64,000 bases of DNA from the NCBI RefSeq assembly GCF_027923225.1, contig NZ_BSDI01000002.1, forward strand, positions 62,001 through 126,000, read 5' to 3'. Source of the DNA: Phytohabitans aurantiacus (lineage in GTDB: Bacteria; Actinomycetota; Actinomycetes; Mycobacteriales; Micromonosporaceae). The notes under the pieces are model-generated. The model had not been told where the DNA came from, searched no databases, and saw only the letters and a list, made by a program, of their open reading frames with translations. The position numbers were made by a program, and so were the translations under genes. Numbering within the stretch: position 1 is the first letter of the stretch; each line of letters starts with the position of its first letter. Below are positions 42,785 to 50,386 of the stretch, piece by piece.

Positions 42785-44556
42785 GGCGCACCCCCGGACC
42801 GCACGAACGCCCCGCGCTCGCCGGTGAGGCTGGGGAAGGAGTCGAGCAGTCGCCGGGTGTACGCGTGCCGCGGCTGATCTCGGACCTGCTCGGCAGAGCC
42901 GTACTCCACGATCTGGCCGTCGAGCATGATAGCTATCCGGTCCGCGACCTCCAGCAGCAGCGGCAGGTCGTGGGTGATGAACAGGACGGCGAAGCCGAGC
43001 TCACCGCGAAGCCGCATGATCTCCCGCAGGATGCCGCGTTGCACCACCACGTCGAGCGCGGTGGTCGGCTCGTCCATGATCACGACCTGCGGTTCGAGCA
43101 ACAACGCCATGGCGATCATCACCCGTTGCCGCATCCCGCCAGACAGCTCGTGAGGGTAGGAACGCAACCGCCGCGGGTCGACGCCGACCAGCGCCAGCAG
43201 TTCGGCGCAGCGGGCCCGGCGCGCCTTGCGGGACATCGCCGGCCGGTGGGTGGTGAGCACGTCCTCCAGCTGCCTCCGGATGGTCAGGACCGGGTTGAGC
43301 GCGTTCATGGCGCCCTGGAAGACCATGGACAGCTTCGACCACCGGAAGGCGCGCAACTCCTCGGGCGTCAACGCGAGTATGTCGAGGTCGCCGTCCACGC
43401 GGTCGCGGAAGGTCACCGATCCGGCGGTGACCTCGGCCGGTGGCCGGTACAGCCGGTTGACCGCGTACGCGAGAGTGGTCTTGCCACAGCCCGACTCGCC
43501 GGCCAGGCCGAGAATCTCGCCCCGCCGCAGCGTGAGCGAGACCTCCCGGACCGCGCGCACCGGCCGCTCGCCCTGGTACGTCACGGAAAGGCCGGTCAGG
43601 GTGAGCACCGCATCATCGCCCGGACTCGGCGCGGGGTCCGTGGCACGGCGGGTCACCGCGCCCACACGCCGCCGCAGATCCCGCAGCTTCGGGTTGATGA
43701 TCTCGTCGATGCTGAAGTTGACAAGGGCGAGACCGCAGCCGAACAGGGCGATGATGAGCCCGGGCGGCACGAACCACCACCAGGCACCGCGCTGCAGCGC
43801 GAAGCCGTTCTGCGCGTAGTAGAGCATCGTGCCGAGGGTCGAGGACGAGGACGCGCCCAGGCCCAGGAATGACAGGCCGGCCTCGCTGAGGATCGCCGCG
43901 ATGACCGCGAACACGAACTGGGACGCCAGCAGCGGCAACAGGTTCGGCAGGATCTCGACGCCGATGACCCGCCAGGTTCGCTCACCGGCGACGCGGGCGG
44001 CGAGCACGTAGTCCCGTCCGCGCAGAGACAGCGTTTGGGCGCGCAGCACCCGGGCCGACGCGGCCCAACCGGTGATCGCCAGTACCAGCGCGATGGTCCA
44101 GGAACCGCGCTGCTCCGGCGGGACGAACGCGGAGATCACGATGACCAGGGGGAGGCCGGGAATCACCAGCATCACGTTGGAGAACAGCGAGAACGCCTCG
44201 TCGACCACGCCGCCGATGTAGGCGCCCACGATGCCGAACAGCGCCGACAGGAACGTGGCCATGACGCCGACGAGGACGCCGATGTAGAGCGAACCCCGGG
44301 TGGCGTAGGCGATCTGGGCGAGCACGTCCTGACCGGTCTGGGTGGTGCCGAGCAGATGACCGCCGCTCGGTGCCGTCAGGCCGATGTTGTCGATCCGGTC
44401 CGGGTCGCCGACCAGCAGCGGCCCGACGAGACCAAACAGGGTGATCGTGAGGATGAGCGCGGATCCGACGGCGAGCTTCGGTGACCAGCGGGGTGCCAGG
44501 TTGCGCCAGCCGGCGCTCGGTCGCGGCTCCAGCAGCTCCGGGCTGAGGTTCGTCAT
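42781..44556 (-). CDS. Fused ABC permease + ATPase (OppC-OppD fusion)
   Basis: 591 residues from ATG 44556. Residues 1-285 are a DppC/OppC-type permease with an N-terminal helix, five further spans and the EAA loop (GRDYVLAARVAGERTWRVIGVEILPN). After a short linker, residues about 310-591 form an OppD-type ATPase: Walker A GESGCGKTT, Q-loop VFQGAMNALNP, signature LSGGMRQR, Walker B VIMDEPTTALD and ITHD. The fusion fixes one permease to one ATPase; the partner ATPase and second permease are separate neighbouring genes. Such fusions are known in actinobacterial Opp-type systems. Confidence 0.92.
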   Translation of the reverse strand: MTNLSPELLEPRPSAGWRNLAPRWSPKLAVGSALILTITLFGLVGPLLVGDPDRIDNIGLTAPSGGHLLGTTQTGQDVLAQIAYATRGSLYIGVLVGVMATFLSALFGIVGAYIGGVVDEAFSLFSNVMLVIPGLPLVIVISAFVPPEQRGSWTIALVLAITGWAASARVLRAQTLSLRGRDYVLAARVAGERTWRVIGVEILPNLLPLLASQFVFAVIAAILSEAGLSFLGLGASSSSTLGTMLYYAQNGFALQRGAWWWFVPPGLIIALFGCGLALVNFSIDEIINPKLRDLRRRVGAVTRRATDPAPSPGDDAVLTLTGLSVTYQGERPVRAVREVSLTLRRGEILGLAGESGCGKTTLAYAVNRLYRPPAEVTAGSVTFRDRVDGDLDILALTPEELRAFRWSKLSMVFQGAMNALNPVLTIRRQLEDVLTTHRPAMSRKARRARCAELLALVGVDPRRLRSYPHELSGGMRQRVMIAMALLLEPQVVIMDEPTTALDVVVQRGILREIMRLRGELGFAVLFITHDLPLLLEVADRIAIMLDGQIVEYGSAEQVRDQPRHAYTRRLLDSFPSLTGERGAFVRSGGAP

Positions 44557-44558
44557 CC

Positions 44559-45548
44559 TCAACCGCCGGTCCGGGTACGGGGGTCGATGATGCCGTAGAG
44601 CAGGTCGACGGCGAGGTTGGCGGCCAGCACGGCGACCGTGATGACCAGGAAGATGGCCTGCATGAGCGCGTAGTCGTTGTTCTGCACCGCCTGCAGCAGC
44701 TTCGACCCGATGCCCGGATAGGCGAAGACCTGCTCGGTGACGATCGAACCGGCCACGACGAAGCCGAGCGAGATGGCGAACCCGGCGACCGACGGCAGCA
44801 CCGCGTTGCGCGCGGCGTACCAGATCATGACGCGCCCCTCGCGCAGCCCTTTCGCCCGTGCGGTGAGCACGTAGTCCTCGGCCATGGCGGAGACCATCAT
44901 GTTTCGCGTGCCCAGCAGCCAACCGCCGACCGAAGAGACCACGATCGTCAGCGCCGGCAGGACACCGTGGTAGAGCGCGGAGCCGAGGAAGTCGGCGTTC
45001 CAGCCCGGGGTGAGGACGACGTCGTACCCGCCGAGCAGCGGAAACCAGCCCAGCGCGGACCCGAGGACGGCGACCAGGATCAGCGCCAGCCAGAAGTACG
45101 GCACCGCTGACAGTACGGTCGTGGCGGGCACCAGGGAGTCCAGCCAGGTGCCCCGCCGCCACCCCACGAACACGCCCAGCGTGATCCCGAACAGGACCGC
45201 CAGGACCGTCGCGATCCCCACCAACGCGACGGTCCACGGCAGCGATGTCGCGATGACCGTCGAGACCGGCGTCGGAAAGTCGCTCACCGAGATCCCGAAG
45301 TCACCACGCACCAGATTCCCCAGGTACGACAGGTACTGCCGGAACAGCGGCTCGTCCGAGTCGGTGCCGAGCAGCAGCTCGTACGCCCGGCGGGCGGACG
45401 GGTCGACGCCGCTGCCGCGCTGTTGCAGCTTGGCCATGAGGATGTCCACCGGGTCGCCGGGCATCATCCGCGGGATGAAGAAGTTCAGCGTCACCGCGGC
45501 CCAGAGGGCGACCAGGTAGAAGGCGAGCTTGCGCAGGTAGTACCGCAT
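44559..45548 (-). CDS. ABC transporter permease (DppB/OppB-like)
   Basis: 329 residues with six membrane spans. The N-terminus MRYYLRKLAFYLVALWAAVTLNFFIPRMMPGDP is characteristic of OppB proteins, and the EAA loop reads AEDYVLTARAKGLREGRVMIWYAARNAVLP. It ends two bases before the fused permease-ATPase start, indicating coupled translation. It forms the second half of the transmembrane channel. Confidence 0.93.
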   Translation of the reverse strand: MRYYLRKLAFYLVALWAAVTLNFFIPRMMPGDPVDILMAKLQQRGSGVDPSARRAYELLLGTDSDEPLFRQYLSYLGNLVRGDFGISVSDFPTPVSTVIATSLPWTVALVGIATVLAVLFGITLGVFVGWRRGTWLDSLVPATTVLSAVPYFWLALILVAVLGSALGWFPLLGGYDVVLTPGWNADFLGSALYHGVLPALTIVVSSVGGWLLGTRNMMVSAMAEDYVLTARAKGLREGRVMIWYAARNAVLPSVAGFAISLGFVVAGSIVTEQVFAYPGIGSKLLQAVQNNDYALMQAIFLVITVAVLAANLAVDLLYGIIDPRTRTGG

Positions 45549-45558
45549 CGGCCCGGAC

Positions 45559-47241
45559 TCACTTGCCGGCTGGCTTGAGCCGCAGGAAGACCTCCGCGTT
45601 GTCGGGGTGCGCCCAGATAGCGGGGAAGGCGTACAGGTCGCTCTGCGTCGGCCAGCCGGTGAACTTGGCGTCGTGGTACACGTTGATCGTGCCCTGGGTG
45701 AGGACCGGGATGTACGGCATCGCCTGCTCGACGCGGGTCTGGATCGTCTCCAGGTAGGGCTGCCGTGCGGCGGTGTCGGCGGGGTTGATGCGCCTGAGCG
45801 CGTCGAGGGCCTGGTCGACCTGCGGGTCCGAGAAGCGGCTGACGTTCGGTCCCGGCTTGGCGCCGACCTTGGCGGTCTGCGCGGTGCTGAAGAAGTAGTT
45901 GTAGACGTAGAACGGGTCAGGCGCGGGGCCCTGGTACAGCGAGTCGATGACCAGCTGGTACTCGCCGCGGTCCTTGGCGTCGACGAACTCGTTCCACGAC
46001 AGCTGCTGCGGGGTGAGCTTGATGCCGGCCTGCTTGAGCTGCTGGCCGATCGTGTTCACCGCGGTGATGTAGTCGGTCCAGCCGGAGACCGTCTTCAGCG
46101 TCAGCGACAGCGGCTTGCCACCCTTGGCGTAGAAGCCGTCGGAACCCTTGGCGTAGCCGGCGCTCTCCAGGATCTGCTGTGCCTTGGCCGGATCCGGCTG
46201 CATCGGCGCGGTCCGCTGCCGCAGCTTGCCGGAGATGAGCTCACCGTCGCGGTCCGGCAGGAGGAAGCTGGGTGAGACCTCGCGGCCGGTGCCTTCGAAC
46301 GCCAGCGCGTTGAGCTGGGTCCGGTCGATGGCGTGGTAGATCGCCTGCCGCACGGCCGGGTCGGTCTGCGGACCCTGGCAGCCCAGGGCGGCGCTGCTGC
46401 AGGTGACCAGCGCGATCTGGTTCACCGGGGTGATGACGGCCTTGTAGCCGGGATAGCTCTTCTCCACGTCCTTGACATCCGGTACCGGCCCGGTCTGCCA
46501 GTCGATCTGGCCGGCCTTGAGGGCGGTGGCTCCCGCCTGGTTACCGGACAGCGCGAGGTACCGAATCTTCTTCACCGCCGGCTCGCCGCCCCAGTAGGCC
46601 GGGTTCGCCTTGAGCGTGTACGCCTGCGGCTTGAACTCCTCCAGCAGGTACGGCCCGGTGCCGACCGGCTCCTTCACCACGGCTACCGCCGGGTCGGCGA
46701 TGTCCTTCCACTTGTGCTCCGGCACGATGTACGTCTTGCCCAACACCGACGGGCCGTCCACAAACGACGGTTGCTCGAACGCGATCGTCACGTGCGTGTC
46801 GTCGACCGCCGTCGCTCGGCCGGCGTAGCCCGTACTGTTCATGCCCTTGTGCTTGCTGATCATGTCGAGCGTGAACACGACGTCGTCGGCGGTGAACTTC
46901 TCCCCATCGGACCAGCTCACACCGTCCCGGAGCGTGATCGACAGCTGGGTGCCGTCCGCGTTCCAGGCGAACTGCGTGCCCAGCCGCGGTGTCGGCTCGT
47001 CGTCGCGAACGATGTTGTAGAAGAACAGGGTCTGGAAGATCGTCCCCGTCCCACCGATGACCGTCGGCGCGAACGGATTGAAGTTGATCTGATAGTCGGT
47101 GGACTGGCCGGTATAGGCGACCAGCGTGGGGCTGTCGCCTGCGGCCGGTTTGCCTGACGATCCGCAGCCTGCGGCGACAACCGCCATCGCGGCCAGTAAC
47201 ACGGCGGCGCGTGCACCCGCGCCGCGTTCTGTCGACACCAT
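45559..47241 (-). CDS. ABC transporter substrate-binding lipoprotein (SBP family 5)
   Basis: 560 residues from ATG 47241, with GGAGGAAG upstream. The lipobox VVAAGC puts the lipidated cysteine at 26. The body has the family-5 pattern: TIFQTLFFYNIV, LRDGVSWSDGEKFTADDVVFTLDMI, PVGTGPYLLEEFKP, DPAVRQAIYHAIDRTQLN. Family-5 proteins bind peptides, nickel or oligosaccharides; the surrounding ROK, GH5 and GH2 genes suggest cello- or manno-oligosaccharides here. It is the first gene of the four-gene minus-strand transporter operon. Confidence 0.9.
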   Translation of the reverse strand: MVSTERGAGARAAVLLAAMAVVAAGCGSSGKPAAGDSPTLVAYTGQSTDYQINFNPFAPTVIGGTGTIFQTLFFYNIVRDDEPTPRLGTQFAWNADGTQLSITLRDGVSWSDGEKFTADDVVFTLDMISKHKGMNSTGYAGRATAVDDTHVTIAFEQPSFVDGPSVLGKTYIVPEHKWKDIADPAVAVVKEPVGTGPYLLEEFKPQAYTLKANPAYWGGEPAVKKIRYLALSGNQAGATALKAGQIDWQTGPVPDVKDVEKSYPGYKAVITPVNQIALVTCSSAALGCQGPQTDPAVRQAIYHAIDRTQLNALAFEGTGREVSPSFLLPDRDGELISGKLRQRTAPMQPDPAKAQQILESAGYAKGSDGFYAKGGKPLSLTLKTVSGWTDYITAVNTIGQQLKQAGIKLTPQQLSWNEFVDAKDRGEYQLVIDSLYQGPAPDPFYVYNYFFSTAQTAKVGAKPGPNVSRFSDPQVDQALDALRRINPADTAARQPYLETIQTRVEQAMPYIPVLTQGTINVYHDAKFTGWPTQSDLYAFPAIWAHPDNAEVFLRLKPAGK

Positions 47242-47305
47242 CGCGACTTCCTCCGGGCATTCTGCTCGTGGGGTTGTGCTACGACATGGAGCCCGCGCTG
47301 CGGAC

Positions 47306-47334
47306 ATTATCAAGTTGCCTAAGAAAGTCGTCAA
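47306..47334 (-). promoter_or_regulatory. Promoter and probable ROK operator of the transporter operon
   Basis: Minus-strand TTGACG (47334-47329) and GATAAT (47311-47306) are separated by exactly 17 nt, a near-consensus promoter. The operator half-site GACTTTCTTAGGC (47329-47317) fills the spacer, so bound repressor would block polymerase directly. Confidence 0.75.
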
Positions 47335-47387
47335 TAGGTTCTCGCGGCAGAGGCAACCTTGATGGATTTCGGCCCTTGAGCTGAGGG

Positions 47388-47416
47388 TTGACTTACTTAG
47401 GCTGCCTACGTAACGA
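47388..47416 (+). promoter_or_regulatory. Promoter and ROK operator palindrome of the beta-mannosidase gene
   Basis: TTACTTAGGC (47393-47402) and GCCTACGTAA (47404-47413) form 10-nt arms around one T with a single mismatch, the best copy of the motif in this window. It overlaps a -35 box TTGACT (47388-47393) and the candidate -10 TAACGA (47411-47416) at 17-nt spacing. The start codon is 34 nt further on. Confidence 0.75.
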
Positions 47417-47449
47417 TGCGATCGCCGACCGACCAAGAGAGGGCGGACG

Positions 47450-49888
47450 ATGCGCGAGACTTTGCACGGCGGCTGGCGCCTGCGTGCCGTGGGAGGGCCG
47501 GTGCCGGCCTTCCTCGTGGGACGGCAAGTGCCCGCTGTGGTGCCCGGCAGCACCCACCTCGACCTGATGGCCGCGGACCTCATCCCGGACCCGTACCTGG
47601 ACCGCAACGAGGCGGCACTGACCTGGATGCACCGCGTCGACTGGCAATACGCGACCGTGTTCCAGGCACAGGCGCCGCGTCTCGACGAGCGGGTGGAGTT
47701 GGTCTTCGACGGCATCGACACGATCGCCACGGTCGAGCTGAACGGCGACGTGCTCGGCCACACCGCCAACATGCACCGCGGCTACCGGTTCGACGTCTCC
47801 GAGTCGCTGCGCGACGGCGCCAACGACCTGACCGTGACGTTGAGCTCCGCGCTCGCCCACGCCGAGCAGATGGAGGCTCAGCTTGGCTGGCGCCAGCGGG
47901 CCTACCCGCACCCGTACAACGCCATCCGCAAGATGGCCTGCTCCTTCGGCTGGGACTGGGGACCCGACCTGCAAACCGCCGGCATCTGGAAACCCGTACG
48001 GCTCGAACGCTGGGACACCGCCCGCCTGGCCCAGGTTCGCCCGCTCGTCACCGTCGACGCCGGCGGCACGGGCCGCGTCGACGTACACCTGGAACTGGAC
48101 CGCGCCACCGACCGCGACTACACCGCGGTCGTGGCCGTGGGCGACCGCGAGGAACGGGTCGCGGTCACCGGCGACATCGCGCACGTGACCGTCCTCGTGC
48201 CGGACGCGCGGCTGTGGTGGCCGGTCGGCTATGGCGAACAGCCGCTCTACGAGCTGACCATCACGCTCCTGGCCGACGGCGAGCCCGTAGACGTAGCCCG
48301 GCGCCGGGTCGGGTTTCGCACCGTCACCGTGGACACCGAGCCGGACGAGACCGGCGCGCCGTTCACCTTCGTCGTCAACGGCAAACGCGTCTTCGCCAAG
48401 GGCGCCAACTGGATCCCGGACGACCACTTCCTCACCCGGATAACCCCCGAGCGGCTGCAGCGCCGAATCGACCAGGCCGTCGACGCCAACATGAACATGC
48501 TGCGAGTCTGGGGCGGCGGCATCTACGAAACCGACGACTTCTACGACGCCTGCGACGAACGCGGGGTCATGGTCTGGCAGGACTTCCCCTTCGCGTGCGC
48601 CTTCTACGCCGAGGAAGAGCCGCTGCGCGGCGAGGTCGAGGCCGAGGCCCGGGAGAACATCACGCGGCTGGTCGCCCGCCCGTCCCTCGTGCTGTGGAAC
48701 GGCAACAACGAGAACCTCCCCGCGTACACCGACTGGGGCTGGCAGGAAAGCCTGCAGGGACGCAGTTGGGGGCTTGGCTACTACACCGAGCTGCTGCCCA
48801 AGCTCGTCGACGAGCTGGACCCCACCCGCCCGTACGCGCCAGGCAGTCCGTACAGCCCCGGTGACCTGCCACCCAACGACGCCCACTACGGCACCCGCCA
48901 CGAATGGGACGTCTGGAACGCCCTCGACTACAGCCACTACCGCGACCACATCCCGCGGTTCTGCGCCGAGTTCGGCTTCCAGGGCCCACCCACCTGGGCC
49001 ACCCTCACCCGCTCGATCCACGACCAGCCGTTGACGCCCACCTCACCGGCCTTCCTGCTCCACCAGAAAGCCGACGACGGCAACGGCAAGCTGCACCGGG
49101 GGCTGCAACCACACCTGCCCGTACCGGACGACTTCGAGCAGTGGCATTGGGCGACCCAGCTCAACCAGGCACGCGCGGTGGCGTTCGGCATCGAGCACTT
49201 TCGCTCCTGGTCGCCACGCACCGCGGGAGCCCTCGTCTGGCAGCTCAACGACTGCTGGCCGGTCACCTCATGGTCCGCTGTGGACAGCGATGAACGACCC
49301 AAACCCCTCTACTACGCCATCAAACACGCGTTCGCGCCACGGCTGCTGACCGTACAGCCCCGCCAGGGAAGGCCCACGCTCGTCGCGATCAACGACCACG
49401 ACCAGCCCTGGACCGGGACGGTCCGCGCAACCAGGCAGACCTTCGACGGCGACCCGCTCGCCACCGCCGAACTACCGCTCAGCGTGCCGCCCCGATCCAC
49501 CGCGCTCCTGGACTTGGCCGACGACCTGCTCAAACCCGCCGACCCGAAGTCCGAAGTGCTGATCGCGACCGCCAGCGGCGCGGACGTCCACCACCTGTTC
49601 GCCGAAGACCGCGACCTCGGCTACGACCCAGCGCCGTTCGTCGCCACCGTCACACCCGCGGCCGGTGGCTACCGGATCGACGTCCAGGCGACCTCGTACG
49701 TCCGCGACCTCGCCCTGCTCGCCGACAAGATCGCACCCGACGCGGTCGTCGACGACATGCTCGTCTCACTCGCAGCCGGGCAGAGCCACTGCTTCTTCGT
49801 ACGCACCACCGCGAGCCTCCACTCACCGTCCACTTTGGTGCGCCTAGACGTGCTGCGCTGCGCCAACATGGCAGCGGCCCCGAGGTAG
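47450..49888 (+). CDS. Beta-mannosidase, GH2
   Basis: 812 residues. The N-terminal sugar-binding domain (LHGGWRLRAVGG, VVPGSTHLDLMAADLIPDPYLDRNE) and FGWDWGPDLQTAGIWKPVRLE are typical of bacterial GH2 beta-mannosidases. In the barrel the acid/base is Glu421 in LWNGNNEN and the nucleophile Glu507 in FCAEFGFQG; MLRVWGGGIYETDDFYDACDE is another landmark. No signal peptide, so it acts inside the cell on manno-oligosaccharides delivered by the neighbouring ABC transporter. It diverges from the transporter operon and shares its operator motif. Confidence 0.93.
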   Translation: MRETLHGGWRLRAVGGPVPAFLVGRQVPAVVPGSTHLDLMAADLIPDPYLDRNEAALTWMHRVDWQYATVFQAQAPRLDERVELVFDGIDTIATVELNGDVLGHTANMHRGYRFDVSESLRDGANDLTVTLSSALAHAEQMEAQLGWRQRAYPHPYNAIRKMACSFGWDWGPDLQTAGIWKPVRLERWDTARLAQVRPLVTVDAGGTGRVDVHLELDRATDRDYTAVVAVGDREERVAVTGDIAHVTVLVPDARLWWPVGYGEQPLYELTITLLADGEPVDVARRRVGFRTVTVDTEPDETGAPFTFVVNGKRVFAKGANWIPDDHFLTRITPERLQRRIDQAVDANMNMLRVWGGGIYETDDFYDACDERGVMVWQDFPFACAFYAEEEPLRGEVEAEARENITRLVARPSLVLWNGNNENLPAYTDWGWQESLQGRSWGLGYYTELLPKLVDELDPTRPYAPGSPYSPGDLPPNDAHYGTRHEWDVWNALDYSHYRDHIPRFCAEFGFQGPPTWATLTRSIHDQPLTPTSPAFLLHQKADDGNGKLHRGLQPHLPVPDDFEQWHWATQLNQARAVAFGIEHFRSWSPRTAGALVWQLNDCWPVTSWSAVDSDERPKPLYYAIKHAFAPRLLTVQPRQGRPTLVAINDHDQPWTGTVRATRQTFDGDPLATAELPLSVPPRSTALLDLADDLLKPADPKSEVLIATASGADVHHLFAEDRDLGYDPAPFVATVTPAAGGYRIDVQATSYVRDLALLADKIAPDAVVDDMLVSLAAGQSHCFFVRTTASLHSPSTLVRLDVLRCANMAAAPR

Positions 49889-49895
49889 TGGGACG

Positions 49896-49953
49896 GCGGC
49901 GGGTGAGGCCGCGGGAGCAACGGTCTCGCGCACGACGCACGTCGCGGTAGCTC
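49896..49953 (-). repeat. Dispersed intergenic repeat, copy 3
   Basis: The reverse complement matches 19006-19064 at about 49 of 58 positions with one single-base gap, including the blocks GAGCTACCGCGA and CCGTTGCTCCCGCGGCCTC. It begins 7 nt after the beta-mannosidase stop codon and runs in the opposite orientation to that gene. It is followed by a terminator-like hairpin. Confidence 0.7.
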
Positions 49954-49973
49954 GCAGAGGTGGCTGAGCGCGC

Positions 49974-49997
49974 CGCCGTCAAGACGGCGTAAATATT
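49974..49997 (+). terminator. Terminator-like hairpin after the beta-mannosidase gene
   Basis: CGCCGT-caag-ACGGCG forms a 6-bp stem with a 4-nt loop (49974-49989; the outer pairing is perfect) followed by TAAATATT, an unusually AT-rich run for this DNA. It would end transcription coming from beta-mannosidase before the kdp genes. Confidence 0.5.
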
Positions 49998-50203
49998 CGC
50001 GGCGGCGGCGTATGGATTCCGTCAAGAACCCTGTCCGCTCGTCGTGGCGTGCGTTTGTATGGCTCCGCGCGGTCGATTCGCGGCCGCGATGCCAGACAGG
50101 AGCACAGCGGTGATCGCTGGTTTGACTGGTTTGTGGTGAATCGCTACGGGGACCTCGCCTGGGAAGGTACAACCAGTCCATGGCATTTGACCGTTTTGGG
50201 ACG
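49998..50203. other. Non-coding stretch upstream of the kdp genes
   Basis: About 200 nt between the hairpin and the first ribosome site of the kdp group. I see no convincing gene; a plus-strand open frame from 50049 lacks a ribosome site and its 3' part is simply the 27-residue peptide gene. The stretch should hold the kdp promoter and a KdpE-binding site, but I cannot pick either with confidence. The conserved core of the c-di-AMP (ydaO) riboswitch is absent. Confidence 0.5.
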
Positions 50204-50216
50204 AAGGAGTCGCACG

Positions 50217-50300
50217 GTGGCTGACATAGCCCTGGTGCTGTTGACGGTGGGGCTGTTCGCGGTCCTCGCCCTGGTGGTCCGGGCGGTGGAGCGCCTGTGA
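50217..50300 (+). CDS. 27-residue membrane peptide at the head of the kdp operon
   Basis: GTG 50217 is preceded by AAGGAG (50204-50209) at 7-nt spacing. The product is a single hydrophobic helix (ADIALVLLTVGLFAVLALVV) ending in the charged tail RAVERL. Its stop overlaps the GTG start of kdpF (GTGA), so the two are translated as one unit. It is similar in size and nature to KdpF but is a second, separate peptide. Small membrane peptides often stabilise large transporters; the exact role is unknown. Confidence 0.75.
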   Translation: MADIALVLLTVGLFAVLALVVRAVERL

Positions 50301-50386
50301 GCGCGGTCAACGTCATCGGCCTGATCGTCGCCGCGGGCCTGGCCGTGTTCTTGGTCGCGGCCCTGCTGTTCCCGGAGCGTTTCTGA
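50297..50386 (+). CDS. kdpF: KdpF, small stabilising subunit of the K+-transporting ATPase
   Basis: 29 residues from GTG 50297: a single membrane helix (NVIGLIVAAGLAVFLVAALL) ending FPERF, the usual end of KdpF being a short aromatic/charged tail. It lies directly before kdpA, its stop codon sharing one base with the kdpA ATG (TGATG). KdpF is known to stabilise the KdpFABC complex. Confidence 0.85.
   Translation: MSAVNVIGLIVAAGLAVFLVAALLFPERF

Noticed and set aside
49998..50216. A c-di-AMP (ydaO) riboswitch upstream of the kdp genes
   Set aside because: GGTGAATCGCT looked suggestive, but the conserved core (the CCGAACCCGACAGCTAACC-like segment and paired stems) is not present.
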